Shown: in pieces, positions 1 through 6,923 of the stretch
Position numbering within the stretch: position 1 is the first letter of the stretch
Layout: each line of letters opens with the position of its first letter
DNA from: Candidatus Thorarchaeota archaeon
GTDB taxonomy: Archaea > Asgardarchaeota > Thorarchaeia > Thorarchaeales > Thorarchaeaceae
Direction: 5' to 3'
DNA length: 8,262 nucleotides
NCBI GenBank assembly: GCA_004524595.1
Contig: SDOA01000151.1
Coordinates: 1-8,262, forward strand
Position numbers and translations under genes: made by a program
The notes under the pieces: model-generated
Told to the model about the DNA's origin: nothing
Seen by the model: only the letters and a program-made list of their open reading frames with translations
The model's database searches: none

Positions 1-695
1 ACCATAATCTCTCTCTGAAGTACTTCTAGAGTCTTTATCATTCCCCATTTTCCAGTGTCAGAGAGTGCTTTACATGTCTTCATGACCTGTTCAATTGTTG
101 GGCTATAGCTCGCAAGATAATGGCTGGGTTTCAATGCTTTATGAACCTCCTCGGTCAGTTCCCATGGTGTAGCCAAGTCTAGGACGACTGCATCAACATT
201 TTTTTCCTTAATTCCATCAAAGATATCTTGATGATATTGCGTCACATTCTCATTCAGTCCATATTTTTCGAGATTCTTCTTTGCTCCTAGGAACATATCC
301 TCACGAATCTCATAGGTATAGACATGACCAGATGGTCCTACAGCTCTAGCAAGTATACCTGTCAGAGCTCCTGACCCAGTACCTGACTCAACTACACGAG
401 TCCCTGCTCCAATTCCTGCTTCAACAAGGATTGTCCCTGCATCCTTTGGATAGATGATCTGAGTATTTCTCCCCATTGCAATCTGGATATCTGTTGGGCT
501 TGGTCTATGAATTTGGAAAGTTATACCTGAATGGCTCTCGACTTTAATCCCAAACGGAAGTCCTATGATCTCATCATAAGTAATAAGCCCTTTATTTGAG
601 TGGAAACTCTCTCCTGCCTTTACTCTACGAATCCAATTCCTCTTAGCATCTAAGAAGATGTAGATAAAGTCACCATCCTGAATCAGGTCTTGCAT
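1..695 (-). CDS. trmI: tRNA (adenine-N1)-methyltransferase TrmI, 3' end cut by window edge
   Basis: This is a SAM-dependent enzyme that methylates N1 of adenine 58 in the tRNA T-loop, and also adenine 57 in characterised archaeal homologues, which stabilises tRNA. The first 231 residues are visible. Residues 1-80 form the N-terminal beta domain. The Rossmann methyltransferase follows, with motif I ESGTGSGALT at residues 103-112, E129 at the expected ribose-binding acid (YTYEIRED), D157 at the adenine contact and a motif IV-like LDLATPW at 172-178, whose D173 matches the family's catalytic Asp. Many relatives have a Pro after the DL of this motif where this protein has Ala-Thr. Family members are about 250-260 residues, so roughly 20-30 residues lie outside the left edge. 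ATG at 695 is the only good start, because an in-frame stop lies 21 nt upstream. It is divergent from the HerA-like gene. The family assignment is secure. Exact A57/A58 specificity is inferred. Confidence 0.93.
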   Translation of the reverse strand, partial: MQDLIQDGDFIYIFLDAKRNWIRRVKAGESFHSNKGLITYDEIIGLPFGIKVESHSGITFQIHRPSPTDIQIAMGRNTQIIYPKDAGTILVEAGIGAGTRVVESGTGSGALTGILARAVGPSGHVYTYEIREDMFLGAKKNLEKYGLNENVTQYHQDIFDGIKEKNVDAVVLDLATPWELTEEVHKALKPSHYLASYSPTIEQVMKTCKALSDTGKWGMIKTLEVLQREIM

Positions 696-798
696 GGTAT
701 AATTCTGATTTAGTTACGTTTTGAGTCTTGCTAAGAGAACCGCGCGTTGCTACAAAGCTTTATCCGAACTCGTTGTTGAATCGTCTAGAGGTATACTG
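696..798. promoter_or_regulatory. Divergent intergenic region between trmI and HerA-like gene
   Basis: About 100 bp separate the trmI ATG (695, minus) from the preferred ATG of the HerA-like gene (799, plus). A Shine-Dalgarno-like GAGGT at 788-792 lies six bases before ATG 799 and decides that start. The frame is open upstream to a TTG at 721, but that codon has no comparable ribosome site and would add an unconserved-looking 26-residue leader. A weak TATA-like TTTAT at 759-763 is the best plus-strand promoter candidate, and an AACTAAAT-like stretch near 708-715 is the best for trmI. Both promoter calls are tentative. Confidence 0.4.
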
Positions 799-3009
799 AT
801 GAATGAACCGGACAATCCAGACACGCCTGAAAGAGAAGATTCCGACGGTTCAACGATTCTTGACCGACCAATTGATTTGATACACAAATCCGCGTTACCA
901 TACCATCCACTTGTGAGCGACCCTCTTGATTTGCACGTAGACCTTAGTGTAGGAGTTGTCCTGGGACGCTCAGACTCTTTTCATCGAAAATTCAGCACTG
1001 TGGGTCTTGGTCTGATTGGAGGGGTAACAGAGACCTCTGACGACCTTTTGACTTCCCTATTAGGAATGCCTGTGAATCTTGATCTAATGAGTCCGCATGT
1101 GATGTTTGTTGCAGGAAAACGAGGTTCTGGAAAGAGCTATACATTAGGTATTATTGCAGAAGAACTCGCTCTGGCAATGGAGCGTCGAGAGATTGAGGTG
1201 GCTGCAGTTGTTGTAGATACTGTCGATGTCTTCAGACAGATGGTTGAACCTAATGATGACCAAGCTGACCTGCTCAAGAAGTGGAAGAATCATGCACGAG
1301 GATTCCCAATCAATGTCTATATCCCTCGTAGGACCTATGTGGGTCTCCCCGAAGAGGTAAAGAAGAAAGCACGATTGTTTCCATTGTCAATTGGACCCAA
1401 AGAGCTGACTGTATCAGACTGGGGTTATGTACTGGAGAAAGGAGGGGCTCTAAGTACTGCTATGGAGAATCTGATTGGTGATGTCCTTGATAATGTTCGA
1501 AAGGGATATGCTCTTCAATCCGGTGATAGAGTGCCGCTGCGACATGATTTTAGCATCAAGGACATGATTCAATGTATTGAAGAGAATCCAACGATTGATG
1601 AGTTATACAAGCCATCTACCAGAATGGCACTTATACAACGTCTCAAGCGAGCTGACCGAATGGGTGTTTTCCATCCAGGTGGTACAAGTGCTCAGGACCT
1701 TGCTGTTGCTGGACAGATTACGGTCATTGATGTTGCACCTCTAGGCTCTGATGCAGAAGCAGTCCTCGCGATTTTGACGAATATGCTATGTAGGCAAGTT
1801 CTAACCTATCGAATGGCATGGACTGATGAAGGTGAGAGTGCTCGCGAGGAACTACCCCCAACCTGGCTCATTATTGATGAGGCTCACACTCTGGTACCGC
1901 GAGCTGGACACACGCCAGCAAAGGATGCTATCATTGGGTATGCAAAATTAGGAAGACGATTTGGTTGTAGTCTGGTTCTCTGTACGCAACAGCCCTCAGC
2001 AGTCTCTGATGACGCCATCTCGCAGGCTGATATCATAATCTCCCATTCACTCTCTCATGATAATGATATCAGAGCACTTCAGCAGCGAGCCCCAGCCGTA
2101 CTCCCAGATCAGTTCCGTGATAAGGTCTTCATCAGTAGTCTTCCTCGTGGAACAGCAATAGTCTTTGATCAAGCTACTGAAAACAAACGTGGATTCATAA
2201 TGCAGGTTCGTCCAAGACTATCACAGCATGGTGGGACCGACAGACTATCAGGATTATTCGAGGCAGTAAAATTACTGATTCCCCAAGAAGTTAATGAGGG
2301 TGTGGAACTTGAAGAGGAACTTCTCGAGACCACTGAAGATGAAGAACCTCAAGAACTCACTTCTACAGAGGAAACTGCTACAGAGGAACTACCAGAAGTA
2401 CCAAGACCCCCTCTTAAATTGAGCAAAGAAGATTGGCATGTTCTTGATGGTTGGATGAGGGATTATGTTCAGACCCTCTTTGAACAACAGAGTCAGGAAT
2501 ATTCCATTACCGATGAACCATCTCCAAGAATTGATACGGTTCCAGAAGTTGAAGAGATTACACTAAAAGCTGATATCGAGCATGTTAAGGACTCTGATGT
2601 TGACAGTTCGAAGGTGCTCATTAAGCACTTTGGACCAGTCTCACGAGAACTCCTTACAAAGGCTACAACAAGAAAGATACTCTATAGCCCAACACCGCAT
2701 AAATTTCTGTTCACCTCTGAGAAAGATTTCAGGGAAACAATCCCCATTGAACAGCGAGATAGTGATGCATCACTGCTGATTGCTTGGGTGTCTGGTGGAA
2801 TCACATCAACAGGTATGGAACTAGACCAGCTGATCCATGAAGATGGATTCACTTTTGTCTGTTTCAGAAAAGAAGGAGTCAGGGTTGTTTTCTCTGTTGG
2901 AGCAAGTCAGACATATTTGAGCATACCTATCGTCATTGTTGGGGTTGATAGGAAGAAAGTAGTTACTGTCACTGACCAGATTCGGACAGCTCTTCAACCT
3001 TCTGAGTAG
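799..3009 (+). CDS. HerA-like (DUF87/COG0433) hexameric ATPase with acidic linker and novel C-terminal domain
   Basis: This is a predicted P-loop ATPase of the HerA/FtsK superfamily, whose members are ring-shaped DNA translocases. Numbered from ATG 799 (736 residues): the first ~100 residues resemble a short, divergent HAS-barrel region. Walker A is GKRGSGKS at 106-113, Walker B is LIIDEAH with D360-E361, an arginine-finger candidate GRRFG lies at 385-389, and a sensor-like CTQQPSAVSDD begins at 395. The ATPase core ends near residue 485. An acidic Glu/Thr-rich linker follows at about 497-535, and the last ~200 residues form a domain I do not recognise. Canonical HerA is about 500 residues, so this protein is clearly extended. 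NurA, Mre11 and Rad50, the usual HerA partners, are not in the window, so calling it recombinational HerA would be unsafe. A small unknown gene follows after 60 bp on the same strand. Superfamily certain, role unknown. Earlier TTG start at 721 is possible but unlikely. Confidence 0.88.
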   Translation: MNEPDNPDTPEREDSDGSTILDRPIDLIHKSALPYHPLVSDPLDLHVDLSVGVVLGRSDSFHRKFSTVGLGLIGGVTETSDDLLTSLLGMPVNLDLMSPHVMFVAGKRGSGKSYTLGIIAEELALAMERREIEVAAVVVDTVDVFRQMVEPNDDQADLLKKWKNHARGFPINVYIPRRTYVGLPEEVKKKARLFPLSIGPKELTVSDWGYVLEKGGALSTAMENLIGDVLDNVRKGYALQSGDRVPLRHDFSIKDMIQCIEENPTIDELYKPSTRMALIQRLKRADRMGVFHPGGTSAQDLAVAGQITVIDVAPLGSDAEAVLAILTNMLCRQVLTYRMAWTDEGESAREELPPTWLIIDEAHTLVPRAGHTPAKDAIIGYAKLGRRFGCSLVLCTQQPSAVSDDAISQADIIISHSLSHDNDIRALQQRAPAVLPDQFRDKVFISSLPRGTAIVFDQATENKRGFIMQVRPRLSQHGGTDRLSGLFEAVKLLIPQEVNEGVELEEELLETTEDEEPQELTSTEETATEELPEVPRPPLKLSKEDWHVLDGWMRDYVQTLFEQQSQEYSITDEPSPRIDTVPEVEEITLKADIEHVKDSDVDSSKVLIKHFGPVSRELLTKATTRKILYSPTPHKFLFTSEKDFRETIPIEQRDSDASLLIAWVSGGITSTGMELDQLIHEDGFTFVCFRKEGVRVVFSVGASQTYLSIPIVIVGVDRKKVVTVTDQIRTALQPSE

Positions 3010-3043
3010 CTGAGAAATTGGCTGTATCACCTAATGATTGCTC

Positions 3044-3061
3044 TTATAAGGATATGAAGGA
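3044..3061 (+). promoter_or_regulatory. TATA-like element and Shine-Dalgarno-like site before the 124-residue gene
   Basis: TTATAA at 3044-3049 is centred about 24-26 bases before the TTG (3070) and GTG (3073) start candidates, the usual archaeal TATA-to-transcription-start distance. AAGGA at 3057-3061 is spaced eight bases from the TTG. The two readings conflict in part. If the TATA element is used, the transcript would be nearly leaderless and would not carry the AAGGA. If the gene is co-transcribed with the HerA-like gene, the AAGGA could act as its ribosome site. Confidence 0.4.
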
Positions 3062-3069
3062 AGTTCGTT

Positions 3070-3444
3070 TTGGTGCACATTAGAATGAGCAAGAACGATA
3101 TTCGATCACCTGTTAATCTGAAAATCGCTTCAATGACAGATCTAGCTAGAATGCTTGTATCTTGGTCGCAGCGGGACAGACCTGCAAGTATGCTCTATTT
3201 CGAACATAAGGGCAAACATATCTACGGAACACTGATATCAAATCACGGGTATTACGAAAATTATGGCTTACCATTATGGGTGCATGCCGAAGGTGATGGC
3301 CCACCTGAAGGCACCTTTCTCTCGTATTCGACAAGGCCCAAAGAAAAGTTAACCTTTGTTGATTCTCTCTCTGATTCTGAACCGATGACTGTCTTCCTGC
3401 CGATTATTCGTTTAGCAGAGAAGCTAGAGATTCTCGATATGTAA
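3070..3444 (+). CDS. Hypothetical protein, 124 residues
   Basis: This is a small soluble protein with no family I recognise. It has no signal peptide, membrane segment, cysteine cluster or nucleotide-binding loop. The sequence alternates short helical stretches (SMTDLARMLVSWSQ, and a C-terminal LPIIRLAEKLEIL) with beta-like segments rich in aromatic residues (ASMLYFEHKGKHIYGTLIS, and YGLPLWVHAE), consistent with a compact alpha/beta fold. It lies 60 bp after the HerA-like ATPase on the same strand and ends 21 bp before the convergent membrane-protein gene. The start is uncertain among TTG 3070, GTG 3073 and ATG 3085. TTG 3070 has the best-spaced AAGGA, while ATG 3085 would give 119 residues. 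Coding is supported by the long open frame filling the gap between neighbours and by a plausible protein composition. A link to the ATPase is only suggested by adjacency. Confidence 0.72.
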   Translation: MVHIRMSKNDIRSPVNLKIASMTDLARMLVSWSQRDRPASMLYFEHKGKHIYGTLISNHGYYENYGLPLWVHAEGDGPPEGTFLSYSTRPKEKLTFVDSLSDSEPMTVFLPIIRLAEKLEILDM

Positions 3445-3465
3445 AGACCAGTGCAGATACCTCCA

Positions 3466-4587
3466 TCAATACAATTCTCTTGGTGATGCTCTAAGATAAC
3501 TTACAACTGCTAGAACTGCATAGATGACAAAAGCAAGCCAAATAATGGATGTAATGAGTAGAAGATTAGTCTTGAAGAAGAGTTCAACAACAAGAAAGAG
3601 CCCAATTACAAAGATGTTTGATGCCCCTCCCATTGTAGTATCTCCCTTCACTCTGAGAACCATCTTCACCAGTACCATAATGACAACTATTCCAAGAGAT
3701 ATCCAGTTGATGTAGCTGTTAAACAGGTTTGACAAATCAAGAAATGGAATCATTCCTATTGGTGTTGGAATTGGAGGGAGATACATCACAAGGAAGGCTA
3801 TGAAGATTATTAATTCTCCCAACCTGATCCAATGAGTTGGTGTCTTTGTGTATACTTCTCCATAGAGTCCCTTATCGTATTGCTGGGCTCCAAAATAGAT
3901 GAAGTAGACTGGAGCTCCAAAACTGAGTGCATTGACAAGGCATTGTGCCACTCCATATGCTACATTGAGCCAGAATCCTGTCCATGTCTGTAAGATGGTT
4001 TCCCACAATTCAATGTACATAGGCAGAAACTCAACCATCACTATTGCTGGAAGAATGCACAATGCAATAGCGACCAGAACTCCAAGCACTGCAGCCGGTT
4101 TTCCTCCACCCAGCTTTCCAACGCCCACAAGATAGAAGACATGTCCTGCAACTATCAGTCCCTCTAATAATGCTATGACAGGAGTTGCCAAAGGAAGGAT
4201 GAAGACCATTAATATGAATGTTGCATTTGCACCATAGAATATCCGCCATCGTAAGGGAACGATTGTTATTGTTTCATCCATAATATAGACTGTATTAGCT
4301 AGTCTATATCGTTGATAATAGATTGTTCCTACCCAAGGTACTGAGAATACGGTTGGAGCACCAATATAATGAAACAGAACATTTAGCCCTTCATCTGTGA
4401 AAGGAGTCATCTGTGGAATGAATAGCATTAGTAGGAAGAAGTAGATTGGTCCTACAATGGCTAATAGAACTACTGTAAATCTTGTCATCAACCAATCTGG
4501 ACTCAATTTTTCTCTCCAACCTCCATATTTCAGGAAACTGATATAAGTTTGCGTTGTAGAACGATAATTTATTTGGGTGTGTTTCAT
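3466..4587 (-). CDS. Polytopic integral membrane protein of unknown function
   Basis: This 373-residue protein has about eight or nine hydrophobic segments. They lie near residues 37-58, 68-90, 117-139, 140-155, 166-188, 203-232, 257-280, 293-312 and 323-364, the last probably two helices split around Lys338. The first ~35 residues are polar with no cleavable signal peptide, and the C-terminus ends in a short basic tail. A Gly-rich turn GKLGGGKP at 157-164 separates helices in the middle. I see no transporter, protease or transferase signature, and no conserved run of charged residues within the helices, so no substrate or reaction is proposed. ATG 4587 is the only start, with no in-frame start upstream and no Shine-Dalgarno motif. 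A TATA-like element about 22 bases upstream suggests a very short or absent 5' leader. It is divergent from pyrF and convergent with the 124-residue gene, so it is probably transcribed alone. Confidence 0.8.
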   Translation of the reverse strand: MKHTQINYRSTTQTYISFLKYGGWREKLSPDWLMTRFTVVLLAIVGPIYFFLLMLFIPQMTPFTDEGLNVLFHYIGAPTVFSVPWVGTIYYQRYRLANTVYIMDETITIVPLRWRIFYGANATFILMVFILPLATPVIALLEGLIVAGHVFYLVGVGKLGGGKPAAVLGVLVAIALCILPAIVMVEFLPMYIELWETILQTWTGFWLNVAYGVAQCLVNALSFGAPVYFIYFGAQQYDKGLYGEVYTKTPTHWIRLGELIIFIAFLVMYLPPIPTPIGMIPFLDLSNLFNSYINWISLGIVVIMVLVKMVLRVKGDTTMGGASNIFVIGLFLVVELFFKTNLLLITSIIWLAFVIYAVLAVVSYLRASPRELY

Positions 4588-4588
4588 A

Positions 4589-4607
4589 ACAAAGTCAATC
4601 GCTTTGT
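4589..4607. repeat. Inverted repeat ACAAAG-N7-CTTTGT next to membrane-protein start
   Basis: Perfect 6-bp arms at 4589-4594 and 4602-4607 are separated by seven bases. The dyad sits directly between the membrane-protein ATG (4585-4587) and the shared TATA-like element, so a bound factor would block transcription start for that gene. It could equally form by chance, since arms of six bases are short. Confidence 0.4.
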
Positions 4608-4636
4608 ATAACGAGGGGTTGTAAAAGCGAGAGGAG
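4607..4636 (+). promoter_or_regulatory. TATA-like element and ribosome site of pyrF
   Basis: TATAA at 4607-4611 lies about 28 bases before GTG 4636 and 37 before GTG 4645. Read on the other strand it is TTATA, about 22 bases before the membrane-protein ATG, so one element may serve both directions. A purine-rich GAGAGGAG at 4629-4636 has its GGAG eight bases before GTG 4645, the normal Shine-Dalgarno spacing, and favours that codon over GTG 4636, which overlaps the motif itself. Confidence 0.45.
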
Positions 4637-4644
4637 TGAGTAGA

Positions 4645-5430
4645 GTGTATAAGCGTAAACTAACTGCGTCTAGTTTCGTTCGTAAGAGTAAGTTAATCAT
4701 TGGTCTGGATTTTGTAGCTGATTTCACAGGTAAGGATGCTATGGGCATTAAGACTGAAAAGGATCGTATTGAGCAGGCAGCTCTCAAGATGATCTCCCAG
4801 ACTGCAGAACATGCAGTTGCATTCAAGATCAACAGGCATCTTGTTCTTCCTCTTGGTATTGCTGATGGGATTCCTCGAATTGTTGACAAGATTCATGATG
4901 AGGGAGTCACAGCAATAATTGATTGCAAGTTGAATGATGTGGGAAATACAAACAAGGTCATCACAAAATACTACTTTGACGCAGGATTTGATGCGATGAT
5001 TGTCAACCCTTTTATTGGAATGGAGGGTGGTCTTGATACTGTCTTCGAAGCTGCAACCAATCGAAAGCGTGGTATAATCACTCTTTGCTATATGTCACAT
5101 CCTGGAGCAAAGGATGGATATGGTCTTACTATTGCACCCGATGATAAAGTCAAGAAGACTGAACCTCTCTACATACGTTTTGCACGTCAGTCTAGGTTAT
5201 GGGATGTGGATGGTGTTATTGTAGGTGCAACGCATCCTGAGAAGATCACAGAGATTCGTTCTGTGTTAGGAGAAGAGATTCCGATAATCTGCCCCGGCGT
5301 GGGAGCTCAGGGAGGTAGTGCCAAAGAAGCAATTGACGCAGGCGCGAATTTCGTGATTGCTGCACGTTCAATCGTTGAGGCTGCTGATCCTGCTGCCGCT
5401 GCAGCAGCGATTGTTGCTGAGACTCGCTAA
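4645..5430 (+). CDS. pyrF: Orotidine 5'-phosphate decarboxylase
   Basis: The enzyme converts OMP to UMP, the last step of de novo pyrimidine synthesis, in the cytoplasm. It is a TIM-barrel enzyme. Numbered from GTG 4645 (261 residues), the expected active-site elements are present: IIGLDF with D22 on strand 1, FKIN with K61, the catalytic Lys-Asp array DCKLND with D93, K95 and D98, followed by GNTN. The phosphate-binding loop PGVGAQGG follows, and ARSI near the C-terminus matches the final phosphate-site Arg. Length is close to the archaeal norm with a basic N-terminal extension of about 15 residues and a longer loop after strand 1 (residues about 26-45). The track-left GTG 4636 would add three residues, but the ribosome-site spacing favours 4645. 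No other pyrimidine gene is nearby. It is divergent from a membrane protein and followed by about 180 bp of noncoding DNA. Function is very likely as named. Confidence 0.93.
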   Translation: MYKRKLTASSFVRKSKLIIGLDFVADFTGKDAMGIKTEKDRIEQAALKMISQTAEHAVAFKINRHLVLPLGIADGIPRIVDKIHDEGVTAIIDCKLNDVGNTNKVITKYYFDAGFDAMIVNPFIGMEGGLDTVFEAATNRKRGIITLCYMSHPGAKDGYGLTIAPDDKVKKTEPLYIRFARQSRLWDVDGVIVGATHPEKITEIRSVLGEEIPIICPGVGAQGGSAKEAIDAGANFVIAARSIVEAADPAAAAAAIVAETR

Positions 5431-5431
5431 G

Positions 5432-5480
5432 AACTGTTCTTCCCCATTTTTGCTCTGATGCAAGAAATGAACGAACAGTT
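5432..5480 (+). other. Long-range hairpin just after the pyrF stop
   Basis: AACTGTTC at 5432-5439 is perfectly complementary to GAACAGTT at 5473-5480. Inside this, TTTTGC-type bases at 5447-5453 can pair with 5460-5466 (seven pairs, one G-U) around a six-base loop, leaving an internal loop of about seven and six bases. The structure starts one base after the pyrF stop codon and contains a short T-run, so it may mark the 3' end of the pyrF transcript. It matches no RNA family I recognise. Confidence 0.3.
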
Positions 5481-5503
5481 GTGTACATCATAGACCAAAA
5501 ACG

Positions 5504-5516
5504 TGCTATCATAGCA
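5504..5516. promoter_or_regulatory. Palindrome TGCTAT-C-ATAGCA, possible operator
   Basis: Perfect six-base arms flank a single central base. The site lies in the noncoding gap upstream of the aminotransferase. An A/T-rich AAATAAA at 5533-5539 just downstream could serve as a weak TATA element. The palindrome would then sit upstream of the core promoter, where archaeal activators commonly bind. No regulator gene is adjacent. Confidence 0.4.
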
Positions 5517-5614
5517 TTGTCCGGTCAGAAACAAATAAAGGATAACTATTCTATTTCATGTACAGAAGTGTTCATGCTTCTATTGCGAGGATAAGGTCCT
5601 CGGAGCGTGCACGA

Positions 5615-6886
5615 ATGGCAAATAATCATGGTTATAGTTTTGCGACTTGGACCTCTTTTATCGAAGAGTCGCAAATTAGATCTCTACTCAAGTACAAAGT
5701 CAAGTATTATTTTGCTGGTGGCAAACCTGGCATCATACCTACCGATATTTTTGCGGATATCATGTCGGATTTGAGCAATAGATACAAGGCTGATCCAAAA
5801 CTTGCTTTGGATGACTTGAATTATGGACCTACAGGCGGCGAGTCATGGTTCCAAAAGACTTTGGCAAAACGTCTCTATGATGTTCGGAAAATCCCAATTG
5901 ATTATGAAGAACAATGGGATCGTGTCGCGATAACAAATGGATCTCAACAAGCACTCTATGCACTACTTGATACTTTGATCGACCCTGGTGATGTAATAAT
6001 TACTCCCTCTCCCGCATACCTCGGATTTCTTGCTCCTGCAGTAAAACTAGGAGCACGGGTGTTAGTGGTACCAACTGATACTGAAGGTATCATCCCTGAA
6101 ATGGTAGAACGGGCTGTTCATCTCTCAAAGATTAACTTTGGAAAGGTACCAGACCTTCTTTATGTCGTTGCTGATAGTGACAATCCCAAGGGAACAACGC
6201 TATCAATGAAACGACGAAAAGCTCTGTTTGACATTTGTGAAACTCATAATATACTCCTTCTTGAAGACGCGGCTTATGCTGAGATACAATTCAAGAATAA
6301 TATCAAGGCGATTAAGACCCTCGACAAAGAAAACCTTCGTGTTGCATACTTGGGCACTAGTAGTAAAGAGGCAGCTGTGCTGAGAGTAGGTTATTCGGTT
6401 CTTCCTGATTTGGTCAAGGAAGAGGTGCTTAAAGATAAAGGATACCTCGATTTATGTACTGCAACATTTGTTCAACGCATTCTTGATGAGTATTATAACA
6501 AGTACATCGATGAAGCAATGAGGAGAGGTATTCCATTGTACAAAGAACGATATGAGGCAATGGCTAAGGCTATTGATGAGTTCTTCCCGGCTGGAACTCG
6601 GACTGATCCCACGGGAGGTTTCTTCATTTGGTGGCAGAGCGAGAATCCTGATTTCAACTCTAGTAAATTCATGGAAAAAATCGCAATGCCAAATGATATA
6701 CTCTATGTTCCTGGAACTCCGTTCTATCCACTTGTGGGGCACCAAATGACCGAAGATGGCAATGAACTTGAACCAAGTGTACCAGAACCAAACGCAATGC
6801 GGTTGGGCTATTGTTATGCTACCCCAAACATCATCTCTGAAGGAATCGAGCGATTAGGAAAACTACTGTCCAAAGAATTAGAATAA
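5615..6886 (+). CDS. Class I/II (fold-type I) PLP-dependent aminotransferase
   Basis: This predicted cytosolic PLP enzyme transfers amino groups between an amino acid and a 2-oxo acid. Its overall pattern is closest to the 2-aminoadipate/kynurenine/aromatic aminotransferase group. Numbered from ATG 5615 (423 residues): the FAGGKPG entry motif lies near 33-39, YGPTGG near 70-75, the cofactor-phosphate segment TNGSQQAL near 106-113, N190 in DNPKGT, D218 and Y221 in LEDAAY, the Schiff-base Lys K251 in GTSSK, R257 in VLRVGY and the carboxylate-binding R396 in MRLGY. All catalytic residues are present, but the canonical QNPTG and SKxxxPGLR motifs are altered. I prefer ATG 5615, because GGAG at 5602-5605 is nine bases upstream and the family domain begins soon after. 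ATG 5558 would add an Arg-rich 19-residue leader. The gene stands behind its own 184-bp upstream region after pyrF. The substrate cannot be named from sequence alone. Confidence 0.88.
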   Translation: MANNHGYSFATWTSFIEESQIRSLLKYKVKYYFAGGKPGIIPTDIFADIMSDLSNRYKADPKLALDDLNYGPTGGESWFQKTLAKRLYDVRKIPIDYEEQWDRVAITNGSQQALYALLDTLIDPGDVIITPSPAYLGFLAPAVKLGARVLVVPTDTEGIIPEMVERAVHLSKINFGKVPDLLYVVADSDNPKGTTLSMKRRKALFDICETHNILLLEDAAYAEIQFKNNIKAIKTLDKENLRVAYLGTSSKEAAVLRVGYSVLPDLVKEEVLKDKGYLDLCTATFVQRILDEYYNKYIDEAMRRGIPLYKERYEAMAKAIDEFFPAGTRTDPTGGFFIWWQSENPDFNSSKFMEKIAMPNDILYVPGTPFYPLVGHQMTEDGNELEPSVPEPNAMRLGYCYATPNIISEGIERLGKLLSKELE

Positions 6887-6894
6887 GATGAAAT

Positions 6895-6923
6895 AGACAT
6901 CGGGTTCTCCCGGTGTCTTTTTT
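6895..6923 (+). terminator. Intrinsic-type hairpin terminator shared by convergent genes
   Basis: A ten-pair stem (6895-6904 with 6909-6918, one G-U pair) has a four-base TTCT loop and is followed by a T-tract at 6918-6923. It begins eight bases after the aminotransferase stop codon. The T-tract overlaps the stop codon of the convergent BshC-like gene (6922-6924), so the same stem lies directly after that gene on the other strand, though without a comparable U-run there. Confidence 0.75.

Noticed and set aside
721..798. TTG at 721 as the start of the HerA-like protein
   Set aside because: The GAGGT at 788-792 is ideally placed for ATG 799. The 26-residue leader looks unconserved and would occupy most of the divergent promoter space.
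2582..3030. Alternative frames on both strands within the C-terminal part of the HerA-like gene
   Set aside because: They overlap a long coding frame that continues cleanly to its own stop. Their sequences are low-complexity or cysteine-scattered shadows.
3054..3083. Nine-codon ATG frame before the 124-residue gene
   Set aside because: It is too short and overlaps the real gene in another frame. There is no sign of a functional leader peptide.
4584..4896. Minus-strand open frames opposite the start of pyrF
   Set aside because: They are antisense to well-conserved OMP decarboxylase residues and the encoded sequences resemble no protein.
5447..5475. C/D-box sRNA in the pyrF-aminotransferase gap
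   Set aside because: CTGATG occurs, but no full RTGATGA box C paired with CTGA box D at correct spacing could be found.
5558..5614. ATG at 5558 as the aminotransferase start
   Set aside because: The family domain begins well after ATG 5615, which has a nearby GGAG. The extra 19 residues are Arg/Ser-rich. A leaderless start at 5558 is not fully excluded.
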